Made by a program: the position numbers and the translations under genes. From Branchipolynoe longqiensis (lineage: Eukaryota; Annelida; Polychaeta; Phyllodocida; Polynoidae): a stretch of 64,000 nt of DNA. A model generated the notes under the pieces. That model was not told the origin of the DNA. It did no database searches and saw only the letters and a list, made by a program, of their open reading frames with translations. This document shows positions 21,764 through 30,459 of the stretch, piece by piece (position 1 is the stretch's first letter; the number at the start of each line of letters is the position of its first letter). The stretch covers positions 51,185,661-51,249,660 of the forward strand of contig CM059189.1 of assembly GCA_030323885.1 (NCBI GenBank). The letters run 5' to 3'.

Positions 21764-22423
21764 AAGGGGCTGTCACATTACGATGCATCGCGCCAATGTA
21801 TGCCGACATATGTGATTTTTGGCCGCTACATTGTTATGCATTGCACGGACGTCAGGCGCTCGTTGGTATACCTCGAGATATGGCGTCGCACGTCAGGGGG
21901 TCAGCAAAGTTTTGTGCATGCACAAAACTTTCAATGTACGACAACGTACGACAACGTACGACAATGTGTGGATTTTACATTGGTCGTACGTTAGGTATAC
22001 GCAGGCGTACAGCGATGTACATTAGACAAACGTTTTCACTATGTTGCACTATGTTGACCTACATTAAAGACAGTCGGAACGTACATTCCGCATACTGATA
22101 ACGTACGTCTAATGTACATCTAACATATGTTTAGCATTTCTCCAGCGTGTCTTGACATATGTAACGTATGAGGCGTAGTTCTGGCAATCGAATAACGTAT
22201 ATAATGTTCACCGGAGTTCTGCAAACATACCGTGAGTGTAATTCGAACGTTTTTCACTGGGAGGCACTTTGGTCATATGTTGGCCATAGGCTATGTATAT
22301 GCTATGTATACGTCCAACTTGTCCCCCCGCGCTGAAAAGTTCAATGCTTTTCGACGTAAAAAAAAAAGTGACTTTACGCGTTCGCCGTGCGCTTGCGAGA
22401 TGCGTCGTAATGTGACAGGGCTT
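21764..22423. mobile_element. PIF/Harbinger-like MITE
   Basis: The left end is AGGGGCTGTCACATTACGA and the right end is TCGTAATGTGACAGGGCTT. The interior is rich in short ACGTACG/CGTATAC words, with three tandem GTACGACAAC units near 21,938-21,965. The ends match those of the 58,000-58,405 element, where a TAA target duplication is visible. Flanks here are GAA on the left and TAA on the right. No transposase frame. Confidence 0.75.
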
Positions 22424-22489
22424 TAACTGATGTCTGCGTGGCTTGTGACAGTGTAAGTAGTGCAGAGACCAAGGGCTATGACGATGGTG

Positions 22490-22615
22490 ACGTGTGTGTA
22501 TGTGTGAGTGGGTGTGGGTGTGTATGTGAGTGCGTATGCGTGTGTGTGTATGTGTGAGTGGATGTGTATGTGTGTATTTGAGTGCGTATGCGTGTGTGTG
22601 TGTATGTGCTTGGAG
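22490..22615. repeat. TG-rich microsatellite
   Basis: TGTGTGTATGTGAGTG repeats for about 125 bp. Short frames running out of it into 22,620-22,780 are not supported as exons. Confidence 0.85.
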
Positions 22616-22837
22616 AGTGGAGGTTGATCCCAGAAGAAAGGGCTACAGCTGATTCGGTGTTCGTTGGCATCATCTTACCAAGCACTCCTATGGGAATGCT
22701 GTACAAATCGTCTAAATCAAAAGATTCGAAAACCCAAATGGAAAAAAACATCATGCATGGATGGACATTCGAAATGTAATAATTGGATACATTATATACC
22801 TCTGTAAGCCCGCCGGCCATCAGTTGGTTTACGTTGC

Positions 22838-22945
22838 GTTATTGGAGTTTTACGTCCTGACAACATCTAAGGTCATATCAAGACGGGTACCTACTTGTGG
22901 CAGTGCGCACTCATGGCAACCAACACACCAACCTTCCATTCCTGA
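22838..22945 (-). mobile_element. SINE A/B tail fragment
   Basis: Begins TTATTGGAGTTTTACGTCCT and reaches GCGCACTCATGGCAAC, then changes to CCAACACACCAACC. Confidence 0.8.
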
Positions 22946-23419
22946 TGTAACGAAAGTTAGCTAGTTGACTCTTGTCCCAACACCAACCACTGGAATATTT
23001 TTCTTATTTTCTCATTTTCTCAAATGGATCATTTGCAACACACGGTAGCCTGTCTTCTGAAATGATTTACATGCCAAATATAAAATAAGCAAATGCACTT
23101 GTTTACTTTGGCTTTGAGCATGCGCATAGCTGTCTGCACTGGGCGTTCTTCCTTAGTCGCGCCACATTCGTGGAGGGAGTGACGTCACGCGCTGAGGCTC
23201 GAGGTCACTTGTGTGACGTCATTTCCGTCTCCTCCTCGTACGCAGGCGGTGCCCCGTCAGACGCTGGCGTTGGCCGTGAGGAACGCCTTCCGGTTCTCGT
23301 CCACGGTGATTTGCATGCATCTTCATAGGAAGCCGGCTATTGCCATGGTGAATATGTAGCCTGGTGCTGGGCATTGCTAGGATTACGGACGAATTGTCTG
23401 CAATTGAAATGTGCCCTGC

Positions 23420-23764
23420 TTAAAGTTGAATAGTCCGATGGTTTTGAGTTTCTGTCAATTTTCTGAGATAAATAAATTAAACTAATTGTCATAATCTACC
23501 TTAATTATGTTTGAAGTAATTTTGATTTTAAATGGCTAAGTTTTGAAGAATAAACATCAAAATTAGTTTTGGCAAGCATGCCAAAACTCTGACACCATAT
23601 ACTTCAACAGTAACAGGTTCTGTTAAATTGCCTCGGCGTTCCCTTCTATTTGGCAACAAATGCTTAATAGGTGCACACTAATCTAAGCTAGATATGTCAA
23701 ATCAATTCTAGATAATTATTTTGTTTTTGAAAATTTGATGCTTCATCGGACTATGCAACTTTAA
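23420..23764 (-). mobile_element. TTAA-flanked MITE (GCATAGTCCGATG family), minus copy
   Basis: TTAA is followed by AGTTGAATAGTCCGATGG at the left. The right end reads CATCGGACTATGCAACT followed by TTAA. The interior has ATTTTCTGAGATAAAT, a segment around TTTTGGCAAGCATGCCAAAA (itself a palindrome) and GCAACAAATGCTTAATAG. About 345 bp with no coding sequence. The right TTAA is shared with the next copy. Confidence 0.85.
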
Positions 23765-24100
23765 ATCTACATAGTCGAATGAAAACATCAAATTTTCAAA
23801 ACTAAAACAGCGACCCGGATTTGATTGTACATATCTAAATTAGATACGCAGGCACTTATTATACATTTGTCGCCACAGGGAATGCGGAGGGAATTTGATA
23901 GAACATGTTACTATAGAAGCCTATGATGTCTGTCAGAATTTTGGCATGCTTGCCAAAATTAATTGTGCATGGTTGCACTTTAAATATCTCAAAGGTTAGC
24001 CATTTAAAATAAAAGTAACTCAAGCTAATGGAAGGTATATTATAATGATCAACCTAATATATTTATCTCAGAAAATGACAGAAACTCAAAACAATTTTAA
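23761..24100 (+). mobile_element. TTAA-flanked MITE, plus copy, abutting the previous one
   Basis: Begins TTAAATCTACATAGTCGAAT and ends in GAAACTCAAAACAATTTTAA, so the last part of the right terminal repeat is degraded. Together with 23,420-23,764 it forms a back-to-back inverted pair sharing one TTAA. Confidence 0.82.
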
Positions 24101-24289
24101 TCAGTGAATGTAGCAAACAAACAAAAAAAACACACGAGAAAGTAGACCCATACACGGCACTTTAAAACTGGAAATGACAAAAGTGTCAAAGCCGAACCCC
24201 ACTGCGGGTGAGCTGACGTTCAGACCAAGTGGTGGTGGCGCTAACAGTGTTTAACTGGTTACTAAGCTTGGCCTGCCTCGTGCTTGTGG

Positions 24290-24316
24290 CTTGGGGGGGG
24301 GGGGGGGGGGGGGGAG
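24290..24316. repeat. Long G run
   Basis: More than 20 consecutive G. Similar runs occur near 24,873 and 24,901. Such runs are also sequencing-error hotspots. Confidence 0.9.
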
Positions 24317-24533
24317 GTAGATTGTTTTTGTTTCGGGGGAGTTTTCAGTCGTGTTGATGCGCTGAAGGCTGCAAATCTGCAGCACTGAGTGGGCACCGCC
24401 AAAGGTGGTCCCATGTGACCGGGAGTTGGCTTCCGGTGGGTAGTTGCCAGAGAAATCGGGTGGTGGGGGCAGAGGGTGCAGAGAAAAAGGTAATCTAGGA
24501 GATAAACCCTGGTCCTCTAAGAGAGCCGGGGGA

Positions 24534-24830
24534 GGCTGGTTGGTTGCTGTAGTTTTACGCCCCAACAAGACCCTAGGCCATACCAGGACGTGTACCGAAT
24601 TATGACAGTGTGCATTCATGGCAATTTGATAGTGCTGCCTCATTGGGAGATGAGGCCGTCGGCACCATGACCTGATGTCCCACCCAGTCACATTATCCTG
24701 ACACTGTGCAACCAGTCCTTGTCCTAAGACAATAATGCCAAGCGCCAGGCAGCGACAAGTACCAATTTTATAAGTCACTGGTTTGACTCGGCCAGGATCC
24801 GAACTTGGGAAACGGGGAGTATGGTGTACC
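24534..24830 (-). mobile_element. tRNA-derived SINE A/B, head truncated
   Basis: The tail GGCTGGTTGGTTGCTGTAGT begins at 24,534. The body carries CCCACCCAGTCACATTATCC, and the B-box region GACTCGGCCAGGATCCGAAC is diverged. The A-box end is not recognisable. Confidence 0.8.
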
Positions 24831-25174
24831 CGCCCGTGAGCCGGCACAGGAGGGGGGCGCGCACAGGAGGGGGGGGGGGGGGTAGGATGGGAGATCGGGA
24901 GGGGGGGGGTCTGGTTTAATCACCCCAAGTAGTGGCTCCTGTGACAACCCTCACTTACACCCCCCCACCCCCAAACTGACGGGGATTAATGGGGGGTTCA
25001 AGGTCAGACGAGCGGTGAGCAGATGACCTCCACTGACCTTGACCCGCGCCTACCTGGGCTCACCTCTCGTGACCACAAAGGGTGAGGAAGTCACTTCGGC
25101 TCCCAACTTGCTCCCCACAACCTCCGGCCCCCTCACACACATTTTGTTCTAATTTAAACAGATTGTTTTTGTTC

Positions 25175-25815
25175 TTAATGTTGCATCGTCCGATGGTTTT
25201 GAGTTTCTGTCATTTTTCTGAGATAAAGATATTACATTTGATTGTTATAATCTACCTTACATTAATTAAAGTTGCATAGTCTGGTGGTTTTGAATTTCTG
25301 AATTTTTCTGAGATAAATATATTAGATCGATCACTAGTATCTACTTTACATTAGTTCAAAGTTACTTTTATTTGAAATGGTAAACCTTTGCGATATTTTG
25401 AGTGCAAACATGGAAAATTAGTTTTGGCAAGCTTGTCAAAACTCTGGCACCATAGACTTCTACAGTAACAGGTTATGTTAAATTGACTCAGTATTGCCTT
25501 CTACGCAGAAACAAATGCTTAATAAGTGCATCAGTATCTAAGTTAGATATGTAAAATCAAATCTAGATGATTGGTTTGGTTTTGAAAATTTGATATTTCA
25601 TCGGACTATGCAGCTTTAACTTTTATTTTAAATAGCTAACATTTGAGATATTTAAAGTGCAAACATGCACACATTAATTTTGGCAAGCTTTCACGGTAAT
25701 TTGACTCAATATTCCCTTCTATGCAGAAACAAATGCTTAATAAGTGCACCCTTATCTAAGTTAGATATGCAGAATCATATCTAGGTAATTGTTTGAGTTT
25801 TCAAAATTTCAACAA
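25175..25815 (-). mobile_element. TTAA-flanked MITE interrupted by a second copy of itself
   Basis: The outer left end is TTAATGTTGCATCGTCCGAT. The outer element runs to 25,265, is interrupted at 25,266-25,619, then resumes with CTTTTATTTTAAATAGCTAA up to the AATTGTTTGAGTTTTCAAAA region near 25,810. Its own right terminal repeat is missing. Confidence 0.8.
25270..25615 (-). mobile_element. Nested TTAA-flanked MITE
   Basis: The ends AGTTGCATAGTCTGGTGG and CATCGGACTATGCAGCT are flanked by TTAA at 25,266-25,269 and 25,616-25,619. It sits inside another copy in the same orientation. The 346-bp length is typical of the family. Confidence 0.85.
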
Positions 25816-26329
25816 CAAAATTAAAAATTAAAAGAAAAGACAAGATTTACCCAAGTTGTGTTGATGGGGGATCAAGGTGGGCAGTGGATAGGGACAACAA
25901 CAAGAAACGCGTGGCCGAAGATGGTTTGATGGATTGCGGAGGAATACCAACACTGGAGAGGGGTTGGGGGTTGGGGAGATAATTAAATTCCATCAATGCC
26001 GGCATATCCGTCTGGGACCTGAAAAGCTGCTGAGTCACCGTGAATACCGGTCTGGGAATTGTGTCGGGGGCGTGAAGAGGGCCCTCTGGGGGGGGGGGGG
26101 GGGGGGGTGGAGGGGGTCCCCGGGAGAAATATGGAGAGAAGAGGAGGTGAGTCAGAGATGGGTTGGTTAGGAGGGGGAGGGGTGCGATGGGGTTGTGGGG
26201 TGCGGGGGTGTGTGAGTGGGGTGCGGGGGGGGGGGGGGTGATCCGCGCTTCATCACTTTGAGACAGTGTGTCTTAATGACGGTCGTGACCCAGGCTCTTG
26301 TCGGCGCTAATCTGGCCTGTAAGCACCCT

Positions 26330-26470
26330 CCCACACACACACCCTGCACACACACTTAGACACAACCTCACCCCCCCCCCCCCACCACACACACACACTC
26401 GCCCCCCCCCCCCACATACACGCACCGCACTTACACACATGCTTACATTTACACCGGCACACACCAATAC
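26330..26470. repeat. CA-rich and C-run tract
   Basis: ACACACAC repeats with two C runs near 26,372 and 26,403. G-rich DNA precedes it (26,085-26,240). Confidence 0.85.
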
Positions 26471-26554
26471 CCTATAGTCCTATTTTATATGACGTCAGGA
26501 TAGGTATCTAGGTCAGTTTGCGCGCCTTTCGGCTGCAGGACAACACACTGTCAC

Positions 26555-26768
26555 ACTGCAAACTCAATGGCTATGAGCAATCTTCATGCAGAAAAAGTTA
26601 AATATCTCTAAAACCACACCATCTAGAAGCAACCCGTTTGGAACACATATAGAAAACATATTCAACGAATAGATTATATTAAATTCATACGGCTATGATT
26701 CTGTATTTCTATTAATTTTGAATAAAATAGATGTTTTGCACTTCGGGTCCCTGCAAACTCAATGGCAG
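26555..26768 (+). repeat. About 205-bp dispersed repeat monomer (family H)
   Basis: Contains GCAAACTCAATGGCTATGAG, AAATATCTCTAAAACCACAC, ACACATATAGAAAACATATT and TTTCTATTAATTTTGAATAA. The same order is found at 56,371-56,560 and, inverted and tandem, at 45,459-45,900. The next unit starts at about 26,752 (GCAAACTCAATGGCAGTG) but stops almost at once. Confidence 0.75.
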
Positions 26769-26854
26769 TGTGCCTTCGTTCTGCAGCCAACCTGCGCGAG
26801 CATACACAATGTTTATATACATTGAAAGGGGTCGAGACCGACCCACTCACCCAT

Positions 26855-27255
26855 ACACACACACACACCCTCACCCCACGCACCCGCACACCCACCACAC
26901 ACACCACACACACTTATACACACAAACCATGACATCCCCCCACACAAGCCCTCACTCACACACACCCGACCCCCACCGATACGCTCACACTTACACCCGC
27001 ACCCACCAATCCCCATACCCACACACCCAGCAACACCCACACCAACACTCGCACCACACCCACCAACACCCACACTCGCACTAACACACGTATCCACACC
27101 CACACATACATTTACTGTCACGCGCTCTCGCGGACACACACACATACACTCACAAACACTCACTCACACACACTCTCTCACACACATACACATACACTTA
27201 CTCACTCACACACATTCACTATGCACTCACACACATTCACTACGCACTCACACAC
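26855..27255. repeat. CA-rich low-complexity tract
   Basis: About 400 bp of CACACACCC and CACTCACACAC words with a short CACACATTCACTAYGCACT duplication at 27,209-27,250. The threonine/histidine/proline-rich frames are artefacts. Confidence 0.9.
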
Positions 27256-27260
27256 AAGTA

Positions 27261-27510
27261 ACCAGACGGGGTGGCCGAATGAGTTAAGCGTCCGTGCCCC
27301 TGTTTTGGGAGATCAGGGGATCCGAACCCATGGGTTTGTGTGTTCGAACCCTGGTCGAGTCAAATCAATGACTTAAAAATTGCTAGTTGTCGCTTCCTAG
27401 CCTGGCGCTCGGCATTATTAGGACAGGGAAAGGACTGGGTGGCTCAGTGTCAGGATAATGTGACTGAGTGTGATATCAGGTCATGGTGCTGGTGGCCTGG
27501 TCTCAGAGTG
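27261..27510 (+). mobile_element. tRNA-derived SINE, head type A, 3' end replaced by minisatellite
   Basis: The head ACCAGACGGGGTGGCCGAAT is intact and the body is normal as far as GGTGGCCTGGTCTC. There the 43-bp array begins, so the last third (TATAAAG segment and tail) is missing. Confidence 0.87.
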
Positions 27511-28124
27511 GTCTGCTTGGTTCCATTTTGCCAGACTTTACAGCCACAAACTGGTCTGCATGGTTCCCTTATGGCAGACTTTACAGCCACAAACTGGTCT
27601 GCATGGTTCCCTTATGGCAGACTTTACAGCCACAGACTGGTCTGCATGGTTCCCTTATGGCAGACTTTACAGCCACAAACTGGTCTGCATGGCTCCCTTA
27701 TGGCAGACTTTACAGCCACAAACTGGTCTGCATGGTTCCCTTATTGCAGACTTTACATCCACAAACTGGTCTGCATGGCTCCCTTATGGTAGACTTTACA
27801 GCCACAAACTGGTCTGCATGGCTCCCTTATGGCAGACTTTACATCCACAAACTGGTCTGCATGGTTCCCTTATGGTAGACTTTACAGCCACAAACTGGTC
27901 TGCATGGCTCCCTTATGGCAGACTTTACAGCCACAAACTGGTCTGCATGGCTCCCTTATGGCAGACTTTACAGCCACAAACTGGTCTGCATGGCTCCCTT
28001 ATGGCAGACTTTACAGCCACAAACTGGTCTGCATGGCTCCCTTATGGCAGACTTTACAGCCACAGACTGGTCTGCATGGCTCCCTTATGGCAGACTTTAC
28101 AGCCACAAACTGGTCTGCGTGGTT
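27511..28124. repeat. 43-bp minisatellite, about 14 units
   Basis: The unit is GTCTGCATGGTTCCCTTATG followed by GCAGACTTTACAGCCACAAACTG. Units differ at few sites (GGTTCC/GGCTCC, CAGCC/CATCC, GGCAG/GGTAG). No unit contains a stop codon in any forward frame, and 43 is not a multiple of 3. All three frames therefore cycle through the same 43-residue period, giving open frames of up to 244 residues. No start, splice or homology support for a protein. Confidence 0.93.
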
Positions 28125-28521
28125 CCATTTTATTGCTGCCATCTTGTCTGTTTGCATTCTCGCTCATTTCATCAACTCTGCACCCGATATATGTGGCCAT
28201 TTGATCCTGGAACCACAGTTTCTAGTTCCTGCTTGTACAGGATCATGGTCACGGCAACCAGTGTCGTGGGGGTGATGAAAATGGGAAATATTGTGCCAAG
28301 AGCGGGACTCAAACCCACATCTCTTTGCATTCCGGGCCAGTGTGATAACCATTACACCACCTAGGCTCCCTGATATCACCATACTACCCACGCCTACCTG
28401 TCTATGCGGCTCCCTGCCCGAGTGGTCAGTGCAGACCACTACAGTACTAAAGCTATTTTCGCCCATATTTAGACTACGTTAGGGTTCACCCCTGTACTAT
28501 ATAATAAGTACGGGGTGAATC
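28125..28521 (-). mobile_element. tRNA-derived SINE, family D
   Basis: The tRNA-like head lies on the minus strand near 28,300-28,375 (GGAGCCTAGGTGGTGTAATG, then GATGTGGGTTTGAGTCCC). GTATTTAGACTACG/TACGGGGTGAATCTTTTATC motifs flank it. Parts of the same family are at 37,244-37,443 (body) and 38,761-38,830 (plus head). Confidence 0.65.
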
Positions 28522-28574
28522 TTTTATCTACACTTGAGGTAGTATAAATTGTTATGTTACTTGGTTTAAACTTG

Positions 28575-28640
28575 GGATTCAAACCCATGACCTGCCACAT
28601 GGGAAGCGGACACTTAACTAATTCAGCCATCACGTCTGGT
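28575..28640 (-). mobile_element. SINE type A head fragment
   Basis: Inverse of the head: CTTAACTAATTCAGCCATCA then CGTCTGG, preceded by ATTCAAACCCATGACC. The body is missing. Confidence 0.55.
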
Positions 28641-28677
28641 ACATGGAGTTAACACCTAAATGTCTTATCTTCTCATA

Positions 28678-29010
28678 GACCAGACGGGATGGCCGAATGA
28701 GTTAGAGCATCCGTCTCCCGTGCTGGTAGGTCGTGGGTTCGAACCCTGGTCGAGTCAAACCAATGACTTAAAAATTTATACTTGTCGCTTCCTAGCCAGG
28801 CGCTCGGCATTATTAGGATAGGGCAAGGACTGGTGTGCTCAGTGTCAGGATAATGTGACTGAGTGGGATACCAGGTCATGGTGCCAGCGGCCTGTTTTCC
28901 CAGTGGGACAGCACTATAAAGTCGCCATGAGTGTGCACTGTCACAAGTCTGTACCCGTCCTGATATGACCTTAGACGTTGCTAGGATGTAAAACAACAAC
29001 AAACAAACAA
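28678..29010 (+). mobile_element. tRNA-derived SINE, head type A, best preserved
   Basis: The head GACCAGACGGGATGGCCGAA and B box GTGGGTTCGAACCCTGGTCG have almost no damage. Complete body, tail GTTGCTAGGATGTAAAACAA, ending in (ACAA)n. It lies 164 bp upstream of the catalytic phosphatase exon, in the long intron. Confidence 0.92.
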
Positions 29011-29173
29011 TCTTATCTTCACATGGTATATGCAGATCACTCTTTAGTTTGATGAATTCTGCTGGTCAGTGTCAGCAGCCTCTGGTTGGTGGCAGCAGCC
29101 CTCCTGGTCATTGATGGTGGCCCCGCTGGTTGGTCTTCACCCCCTTCTTACCGCGTACTTCTTCCCGTTGCAG

Positions 29174-29297
29174 ACAAGGTGCGTGAGGCGAGCGGGTGCG
29201 TCATCGTGCACTGTCTGGCCGGCATCTCGCGCTCCCCCACCCTCGCCATCGCCTACATCATGCGCTACCTGAACATGTCGACGGACGACGCCTACAG
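29174..29297 (+). CDS. DUSP8/16: MAP-kinase phosphatase, DUSP8/16 class: catalytic signature exon
   Basis: This 124-bp exon has an acceptor CCGTTGCAG ending at 29,173 and a donor GTGAGA at 29,298. It encodes DKVREASGCVIVHCLAGISR followed by SPTLAIAYIMRYLNMSTDDAY. HCLAGISRS is the HC-x5-R-S phosphatase signature: the Cys is the nucleophile and the Arg binds phosphate. All catalytic residues are intact. AYIM follows as usual in MAP-kinase phosphatases. The first two bases complete the Asp begun in exon 13,541-13,688, and the last two bases begin the Arg finished in the exon at 30,460. The donor is the first of five near-identical tandem copies. Confidence 0.95.
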
Positions 29298-29700
29298 GTG
29301 AGACGCGGCTCTCTCAGGAGCCGCTCAGTGTGACATTCCATAGTTATTAACCAATATTAACATGTTAACGGACGACGCCTACAGGTGAGACGCGGCTCTC
29401 TCAGGAGCTGCTCAGTGTGACATTTCATAGTTATTAACCAATATTAACATGTTAACGGACGACGCTTACAGGTAAGACGCAGCTCTCTCAGGAGCCGCTC
29501 AGTGTGACATTCCATAGTTATTAACCAATATTAACATGTCAACGGACAACGCCTACAGGTGAGACGCGGCTCTCTCAGGAGCCGCTCAGTGTGACATTCC
29601 GTAGTTATTAACCAATATTAACATGTCGACGGACGACGCTTACAGGTAAGACGCGGCTCTCTCAGGAGTCGCTCAGTGTGACATTCCGTAGTTATTAACC
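29263..29700 (+). repeat. 87-bp tandem array repeating an exon end and 5' splice site, 5 units
   Basis: Each unit contains ACATGT..ACGGACRACGCYTACAG, then the donor, then ACGCGGCTCTCTCAGGAG and GTTATTAACCAA. The GT dinucleotides fall at 29,298, 29,385, 29,472, 29,559 and 29,646, exactly 87 bp apart. Donors are GTGAGA, GTGAGA, GTAAGA, GTGAGA and GTAAGA. The first unit is the true exon end; the others lie in the intron. Confidence 0.95.
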
Positions 29701-30017
29701 AACACTCTGGGGGGAGAGTGAGGGAGCAGGGGGTTATTAACCAATACTGCGACAGTGAGAGAGCAGGGGGTCACGTGTAATGCCAATAAACCAGTAGGAT
29801 TCTTGTCCTTGCAACAACAACAATCAAATATGTTTAAGATCGCCAGTGTTTGGATGTTTAATCAATGCAATCAGTGATTTCCCACTGCTTAGTAATACTA
29901 ATAACCTGTGATGAAAGGTGTGTGTTTTCTCTGATTTCTGTGGGGGTTTTTAAATAAAGAGTTAAATGTCCCTTACAGATTGATGCATTTACTGGAACTC
30001 ATATTTTTGCTTCTTGT

Positions 30018-30337
30018 TTAAAGCTGCATAGTCCAACGAAGTATCAAATTGTCCAAACTAAAACAATTATCTAGATTTGATTTTACATATCTAACTTAGA
30101 TACTGATGCACCATTTGTTGCCACATAGAAGGGAATACTGAGTCAATTTAATAGAACCTGTTACTGCAGAAGCCTATGGCATGTTTGCCAAAACTAATTT
30201 TACATGTCTGTACTTCAAATATCTCTAAACAGCCTTTTAAAATAAAAGTTACTCAAACTAAAATAATGTATGTTATAGGAATCAATATAATATATTTATC
30301 TCAGAAAAATTACAGAAATTCAAAACCATCAACTTAA
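30018..30337 (+). mobile_element. TTAA-flanked MITE in the last phosphatase intron
   Basis: Begins TTAAAGCTGCATAGTCCAAC, with TTATCTAGATTTGATTTTAC in the interior. It ends AATTCAAAACCATCAACTTAA, so the right terminal repeat has lost CGGACTATGCAA. It ends about 120 bp before the last exon. Confidence 0.8.
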
Positions 30338-30459
30338 AAATTGTTAATTAGTAATTTTCTTCGTTTTTAATTTATACTTGATTTATTTTGATTGAGAACC
30401 ACTTGGATTCCTGATAGGAAATAACCGGTATGCAAAATGCCTTCTTTTCCTTCGTTCAG

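Noticed and set aside
22476..22820. Possible exon around 22,625-22,780
   Set aside because: The non-repetitive part is short, no family is recognised on either strand, and no convincing acceptor/donor pair was found.
27470..28204. Open frame of 244 residues with a 43-residue repeat
   Set aside because: A minisatellite with no stops in any forward frame; all frames give the same peptide cycle, so openness is not evidence of a gene. Kept only as a finding.
2160..29010. tRNA genes suggested by A and B box sequences
   Set aside because: Each is followed by the same SINE body and tail, and the heads lack a complete cloverleaf. They are SINE promoters, not functional tRNA genes.
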